From: Novosphingobium sp.
GTDB taxonomy: Bacteria; Pseudomonadota; Alphaproteobacteria; Sphingomonadales; Sphingomonadaceae
Length of the DNA stretch: 6,719 bases
Assembly: GCA_027490345.1 (NCBI GenBank)
Contig: JAIXYF010000077.1
Coordinates: 1-6,719, forward strand
Direction of reading: 5' to 3'
In this document: piece after piece, positions 5,192 through 6,719 of the stretch
Layout: the number at the start of each line of letters is the position of its first letter
Numbering within the stretch: the stretch's first letter is position 1
Notes under the pieces: generated by a model
Seen by the model: the letters and a program-made list of their open reading frames with translations, nothing else
Told to the model about the DNA's origin: nothing
The model's database searches: none
Program-made: the position numbers and the translations under genes

Positions 5192-5270
5192 GGTTCGGCC
5201 CCGCCCCGGCAGCGATAGCGCCCTCAAGCGTCATTGCGCATTCAGCCGCCAGTCGCCAGAAGCGGCGCTG

Positions 5271-6719
5271 ATGCTCATGCGCGCTGTCTTTCGTCTTTTC
5301 GCCCTGATCCTGATCGCAGTGCTGCCGCTGGCCCCGGCGGCGGCGGCAAAGCCGGGGCCCGTCTGGGCCTTTGAGCAAAGCGATCTGGCGCCCGATCCCG
5401 CCTTCCGCTTTGGCCGCCTGCCGAATGGGATGCGCTATATCATCCGGCACAATGCCACGCCCAAGGGCACCGCCGAAGTGCGCATGCACATCGATGCAGG
5501 CTCGCTGGATGAACGGGACGGCGAGCGCGGCTTTGCGCATTTTGTTGAGCACATGGCCTTCAATGGCTCTGTCCGCGTGCCGGAAGGCGAGATGGTCAAA
5601 CTGCTCGAACGCGCGGGCCTCGCCTTTGGCGCCGATACCAATGCGCAGACCAGCTTCAAGCACACGACCTACATGCTCAGCCTGCCGCGCGCCGATGCAG
5701 CGCTGCTGGATACTGCGCTGATGCTGATGCGGGAGGCCGCCAGCGCGCTCAGCTTCGATCCGGCGGCGGTGGAGCGCGAACGCGGTGTGGTCCTGTCGGA
5801 ACTGCGCGACGGGCAAGGCTATGCGCTGACCAATACCAAGGACCAGATGGCTTTCCTCTATCCCAAGGCGCACTATCCGGACCGCCTGCCCATCGGCACG
5901 GTGGAATCGCTCAAAGGCGCGACCGCTGCGGCGCTGAAGGCGTTTTGGGTGCGGGAATATGTGCCCGCCAAGACCACCGTGATCGTGATCGGCGATCTGG
6001 ATGTTGCCGCCGCCGAAGCCGCAATCCGCGCGCATTTTGCCGATTGGCCCGCGCGCCCGGCGGCCCGGCGCCCCGGTGAGGGCCGGGTTCTGGCGAAGCA
6101 GCAGGGCGAGACGCGCATTCACCTTGATCCCGCGCTATCCGAACGCGTCACCGTATCGCGCCACGGCCGCTGGCAGCGCGAACGCGATATGGCAGAGACC
6201 CGGCGCCTGAATGTGCTGCGCCAGATCGGCTACGGCGTGGTCAACCGCCGCCTGCTGCGCCTCAGCCGCATCCTGAAGCCTCCGTTTCGCGGCGCGGGGC
6301 TGGGCACCAGCGATGTGTTCGAAATCGGGCGGACCACCAATCTGGTGATCGACACGGCCGATGGGGGCTGGCGCGCGGGCCTGATGGCCGCCGCGCAGCT
6401 GGTGCGCGAGGCGCTGGCCAAGGGCTTTACCGAGGCTGAAGTGGCCGAACAGATTGCCGGGGCCCGCACCAGCATCGAAAACGCCGCCGCCTCTGCCGAA
6501 ACGCGCAGCAATACGGCGCTGGTGAACGCGGCGCTGCAGCTGCTGCGCGATGATACGGTGCCCACCACGCCGGCCTCGGCGCTGGAGCGCTTCAACCGCA
6601 GCGCGCCCACGTTCACGCCCGCCGCCGTGCTGGCCGCGCTGCGCGCCGATGCGCTGCCGCTCGGCAATCCGCTGATCCGCTTTCAGGGCCGCACTGCGCC
6701 GACCCACGGCACGCAGGCC
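5271..6719 (+). CDS. Secreted M16-family zinc metallopeptidase (3' part outside the window)
   Basis: The first 483 codons of an insulinase/pitrilysin-type peptidase, which cleaves peptides or unfolded proteins inside a closing chamber. Residues 1-25 form a signal peptide (hydrophobic run then APAAAA), predicting a periplasmic or outer-membrane-associated location. The inverted zinc motif HxxEH is intact as H90-F-V-E-H94, with Glu93 as the general base; the downstream third ligand is probably Glu177 in ERERGVVLSE, with conserved Glu170 before it. The next M16 domain begins around FWVREYVPAKTTVIVIGD (near 225-242). No stop is reached, so the gene is longer than 483 codons; such exported M16 proteins are commonly around 900-950 aa with a second, inactive half. 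Two in-frame starts are possible, ATG 5271 and ATG 5277; neither has a strong ribosome site, and both give the same mature protein. Confidence 0.92.
   Translation, partial: MLMRAVFRLFALILIAVLPLAPAAAAKPGPVWAFEQSDLAPDPAFRFGRLPNGMRYIIRHNATPKGTAEVRMHIDAGSLDERDGERGFAHFVEHMAFNGSVRVPEGEMVKLLERAGLAFGADTNAQTSFKHTTYMLSLPRADAALLDTALMLMREAASALSFDPAAVERERGVVLSELRDGQGYALTNTKDQMAFLYPKAHYPDRLPIGTVESLKGATAAALKAFWVREYVPAKTTVIVIGDLDVAAAEAAIRAHFADWPARPAARRPGEGRVLAKQQGETRIHLDPALSERVTVSRHGRWQRERDMAETRRLNVLRQIGYGVVNRRLLRLSRILKPPFRGAGLGTSDVFEIGRTTNLVIDTADGGWRAGLMAAAQLVREALAKGFTEAEVAEQIAGARTSIENAAASAETRSNTALVNAALQLLRDDTVPTTPASALERFNRSAPTFTPAAVLAALRADALPLGNPLIRFQGRTAPTHGTQA

Noticed and set aside
5160..6122. 320-codon and further minus-strand frames over the peptidase
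   Set aside because: The plus strand has an intact HxxEH zinc motif and a signal peptide; the minus-strand frames are shadows of GC-rich codons.

Overview
The window is GC-rich bacterial chromosome, almost certainly from an alphaproteobacterium and most likely a sphingomonad (Novosphingobium, Sphingomonas or Erythrobacter type). The basis is the alphaproteobacterial style of PurC, the GC-rich third codon positions, and intergenic repeats that I recognise from sphingomonad genomes. The genus is an inference from recall; no search was possible.

Layout. Positions 1-3086 hold four genes on the minus strand in apparent operon order, reading 3086 to 1: a ketosteroid-isomerase-related SnoaL/NTF2-fold protein (2676-3086), a GNAT acetyltransferase (2078-2665), a nitrilase-superfamily amidohydrolase with an intact Glu-Lys-Cys triad (1165-2064), and a secreted GlpQ-type glycerophosphodiester phosphodiesterase whose 3' end leaves the window (1-1108). 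The first three are separated by only 10 and 13 bp. A 222-bp divergent intergenic region with two overlapping palindromes separates them from purC (3309-4094, plus strand, SAICAR synthase of purine synthesis).

Positions 4095-4602 form a 508-bp gene-free stretch. It holds a long hairpin, a short hairpin, the dispersed CCTGAGCTTGTCGAAGGA repeat, a perfect 7+7 palindrome and an AT-rich extended -10 element. It is followed by a compact brnT/brnA type II toxin-antitoxin pair (4603-5125, overlapping by 17 bp), a 145-bp spacer with a 9-bp tandem repeat, and the N-terminal 483 codons of a secreted M16 zinc metallopeptidase (5271 to the window end).

How the genes fit together. purC is housekeeping. 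The GDPD and the M16 peptidase are both predicted to act outside the cytoplasmic membrane. The most interesting unit is the SnoaL-like/GNAT/nitrilase trio. In some bacteria a GNAT (RimI-like) domain is fused directly to this type of nitrilase; here the two appear as adjacent separate genes, suggesting they work on the same, unknown, substrate. No CRISPR array, tRNA, rRNA, prophage or insertion sequence was seen.
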